From Pontibacterium sinense (GTDB taxonomy: Bacteria; Pseudomonadota; Gammaproteobacteria; Pseudomonadales; Balneatricaceae), in assembly GCF_015209595.1 (NCBI RefSeq), contig NZ_JADEYS010000010.1:62001-126000 (forward strand): DNA of 64,000 bases. Reading direction: 5' to 3'. Each line of letters opens with the position of its first letter. Position 1 is the stretch's first letter. Under the pieces are notes generated by a model. That model saw only the letters and a list, made by a program, of their open reading frames with translations, was not told the origin of the DNA and ran no database searches. Shown one piece after another: positions 62,211 through 64,000 of this stretch. The translations under genes and the position numbers were made by a program.

Positions 62211-63410
62211 CTATCGCTCAACCAGCGACATGCGCTTGTTGTACCAGTTCATGAATATTGAGGTCAGGATGCTGAGCGTCAGGTAGACCGCCATCGTCAT
62301 CATGATCACCTCAATGGCCTGTCCCGTTTGGTTCAGGGTGGTTCCTGCGAACACCGAGACCAGATCGGGATAACCGATTGCGGTTGCCAGTGACGAGTTC
62401 TTTGTCAGGTTGAGATATTGACTGGTAAGCGGCGGAATAATGACCCGCATCGCCTGTGGAATGACGATCAGTCGCAGGGTGCGGACTTTAGGCAGACCCA
62501 ATGCGGAAGCGGCTTCCAGCTGGCCGTTGGGTACTGCAAGAATACCGGCACGTACGGTTTCTGCGATAAATGCTGCAGTATAGATACTGAGGGCAAGCCA
62601 TAGGGCAACCAGCTCAGGAATGATGGTCATACCGCCTTTGAAGTTAAAGCCTTTCAGTTCGGGATGGTCCAGTGAGACCGGCATGCCTGCCACGAAAAAG
62701 GCCAGCAACGGTAAACCCACAATGAGTCCTAAACCGGCCCAGATGGTTGGGAAGGTCTTGCCGGTTTCGTCATGGCGTTTATCCGCCCAGCGGGAGAGTA
62801 GCCAGGTTGCCACAATCCCCGCGATAAACATAATCACCACGAAGGAGAAGCCATTCTCGGTGACGGGGGCAGGCATCGAAAGACCACGGATATTCAGGTA
62901 ACTGCCTAAAAATTCCACACTCTGGCGGGGAGAAGGCAGTGTGCGTAATACCGCGAAGTACCAGAAGAACATCTGAAGCAGCAGCGGGATATTACGAAAA
63001 GTTTCGATATAAAGAGCGGCTAGTCGGGAGATGATCCAGTTGTCCGATAGCCGTGCGATACCCAGCATAAAGCCGAGCACGGTGGCCGCGATAATCCCTA
63101 ACACCGCAACCAGAATCGTATTGAGTAAGCCGACAACAAAAGTACGGCCGTAAGTAGCGGTCTCACTGTATTCGATCAGTGAAAGCGGGATACCAAAACC
63201 GGCGGTTTCACTCAGAAAACCAAAACCGGTGGTGATGCCACGGGCATCGAGGTTGTTGAGGGTATTGGAGACGATGTACAGAACAAAGAGTAGAAGGGTG
63301 CCGACCAGCAGTAGCTGAAAGAGTACGGCGCGTTTTTTTGGATCATGCCAGAACTTGGTACTGTTTTCCGGCGGCGGGGGTGGTTTGTGCTGGGACTTCT
63401 CTGTGGACAT
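62211..63410 (-). CDS. aapQ: AapQ, general L-amino-acid ABC transporter permease
   Basis: A 399-residue permease of the HisMQ family (MSTEKSQHKPPPPPEN cytoplasmic start; membrane core; EAA loop LEAASALGLPKVRTLRLIVIPQAMRVIIPP). Typical AapQ length. Placed between the binding-protein gene and aapM. Confidence 0.93.
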   Translation of the reverse strand: MSTEKSQHKPPPPPENSTKFWHDPKKRAVLFQLLLVGTLLLFVLYIVSNTLNNLDARGITTGFGFLSETAGFGIPLSLIEYSETATYGRTFVVGLLNTILVAVLGIIAATVLGFMLGIARLSDNWIISRLAALYIETFRNIPLLLQMFFWYFAVLRTLPSPRQSVEFLGSYLNIRGLSMPAPVTENGFSFVVIMFIAGIVATWLLSRWADKRHDETGKTFPTIWAGLGLIVGLPLLAFFVAGMPVSLDHPELKGFNFKGGMTIIPELVALWLALSIYTAAFIAETVRAGILAVPNGQLEAASALGLPKVRTLRLIVIPQAMRVIIPPLTSQYLNLTKNSSLATAIGYPDLVSVFAGTTLNQTGQAIEVIMMTMAVYLTLSILTSIFMNWYNKRMSLVER

Positions 63411-63460
63411 ATACCTTCTCCGCAGCCCCTTACATCAGGGGGAACGTCATACAACGGTTC

Positions 63461-63498
63461 GGAGAAGGCGTTTATGCGTCAGCAGCATAAACCCTTCC
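63461..63498 (-). other. Intergenic hairpin between aapJ and aapQ
   Basis: In the minus-strand transcript GGGGAAGG-GTTTATGC pairs with GCATAAAC-CCTTCTCC (with one G-U pair and a small bulge) around a 7-base loop. No T run. This position is where many periplasmic-binding-protein operons have a stem that stabilises the upstream mRNA and lowers expression of the permease genes. Confidence 0.65.
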
Positions 63499-63547
63499 CC
63501 GTCAGCCCCACGAGTGAGGCTGAATGAGGTGCAGATTTATACCGCGC

Positions 63548-64000
63548 TTAGCGGATCGGTGGTGCGTACTGCAAACCACCCTGATTCCACAGTTTGTTGA
63601 TACCACGGTCGATGTTCAGTGGAGAGTCTTTACCCACGTTACGGTCGAAGGCTTCGCCGTAGTTACCCACCTGCTTAACAATCTGGTAACCCCAGTCTTC
63701 GCTGATACCGAGACCTTTCGCCAGACCGGCTGATCCGCCCAGCAAACGCTGGATATTCGGATTGGTAGAGGACTTCATTTCATCCACATTGCCGGAGTTA
63801 ACGCCCAGTTCTTCAGCGTTCAGCATCGCATTCAGTGACCACTTCACGATGTTGAACCACTGATCGTCACCCTGTCGAACAACCGGACCCAGTGGCTCTT
63901 TGGAGATTACTTCAGGCAGAGCGACAACAGAGCTTGGGTCTTTCATGCGGGTACGCAGACCGTATGCCTGAGACAGGTCGGTGGTAAATGCATCACAACG
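63548..64000 (-). CDS. aapJ: AapJ, L-amino-acid ABC transporter substrate-binding protein (partial)
   Basis: Only the C-terminal ~150 residues are present; the gene continues past the window. The frame is open to base 64000 (CDAFTTDLSQAYGLRTRM at the top). Motifs of the AapJ/BztA periplasmic binding family are visible (LPEVISKEPLGPVVRQGDDQWFNIVKWSL and a GLGISEDWGYQIVKQVGNYGEAFDRNVGK end). It is the first gene of the operon, encoding the periplasmic receptor for a broad range of L-amino acids. Confidence 0.93.
   Translation of the reverse strand, partial: RCDAFTTDLSQAYGLRTRMKDPSSVVALPEVISKEPLGPVVRQGDDQWFNIVKWSLNAMLNAEELGVNSGNVDEMKSSTNPNIQRLLGGSAGLAKGLGISEDWGYQIVKQVGNYGEAFDRNVGKDSPLNIDRGINKLWNQGGLQYAPPIR

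Overview
The window looks like chromosomal DNA of a marine gammaproteobacterium, most likely Oceanospirillales (Oceanospirillaceae-like). This placement is inferred from gene content: PQQ synthesis, an Erc-type alcohol-oxidation signalling cluster, clade I nos genes, TrhO and an Aap amino-acid importer. No rRNA or tRNA gene, CRISPR array or prophage was recognised.

Layout. 0-5 kb: the 3' half of a PQQ operon (pqqB end, pqqC, pqqD, pqqE, and an S9 peptidase in the pqqH position). A ~470-bp palindromic element sits between pqqD and pqqE. 5-9 kb: a possible pseudoknotted RNA ending in a terminator, then two cyclic-di-GMP enzymes, one a DosC-type haem O2 sensor. 9-11.3 kb: a spermidine-synthase-like protein and a divergent EamA exporter/Lrp pair. 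11.3-17.2 kb: a second palindromic element, then a four-gene acyl-CoA module (ligase, dehydrogenase, enoyl-CoA hydratase, 3-hydroxyacyl-CoA dehydrogenase). 17.5-22.7 kb: a Cache-domain hybrid histidine kinase, an OmpR-type regulator and a convergent permease. 22.9-31.5 kb: a perfect FNR/DNR box, a CusF-like copper protein and nosRZDFYL, which reduce N2O to N2. 31.5-33.5 kb: a TauE/SafE permease and a porin. 34-41 kb: ercA, an ErcS-like kinase, the FIST protein NosP and the kinase NahK/ErcS'. 41-54.8 kb: small metabolic genes with LysR, MarR, TetR and GlxA-type regulators, an rsgA paralogue broken by a 13-bp duplication, a 137-bp tandem repeat array and an orphan PqqD-like gene. 54.8-59.1 kb: an AT-richer accessory island with a PD-(D/E)XK-like protein, two zinc-ribbon proteins and a duplicated GNAT gene that keeps its 135-bp leader. 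59.2-64 kb: trhO and an aapJQMP importer truncated at the window edge.

How the parts may work together (inference): PQQ supports periplasmic alcohol dehydrogenases. ErcA/ErcS/NahK control that pathway in Pseudomonas. NosP/NahK sense nitric oxide, and the nos operon is an electron sink under low oxygen. The O2-sensing and dual-domain c-di-GMP enzymes are the same kind of gas/redox signalling. The window therefore brings together alcohol oxidation, denitrification and O2/NO sensing. The least explained elements are the two giant hairpin repeats, the pseudoknot-like RNA and the accessory island.
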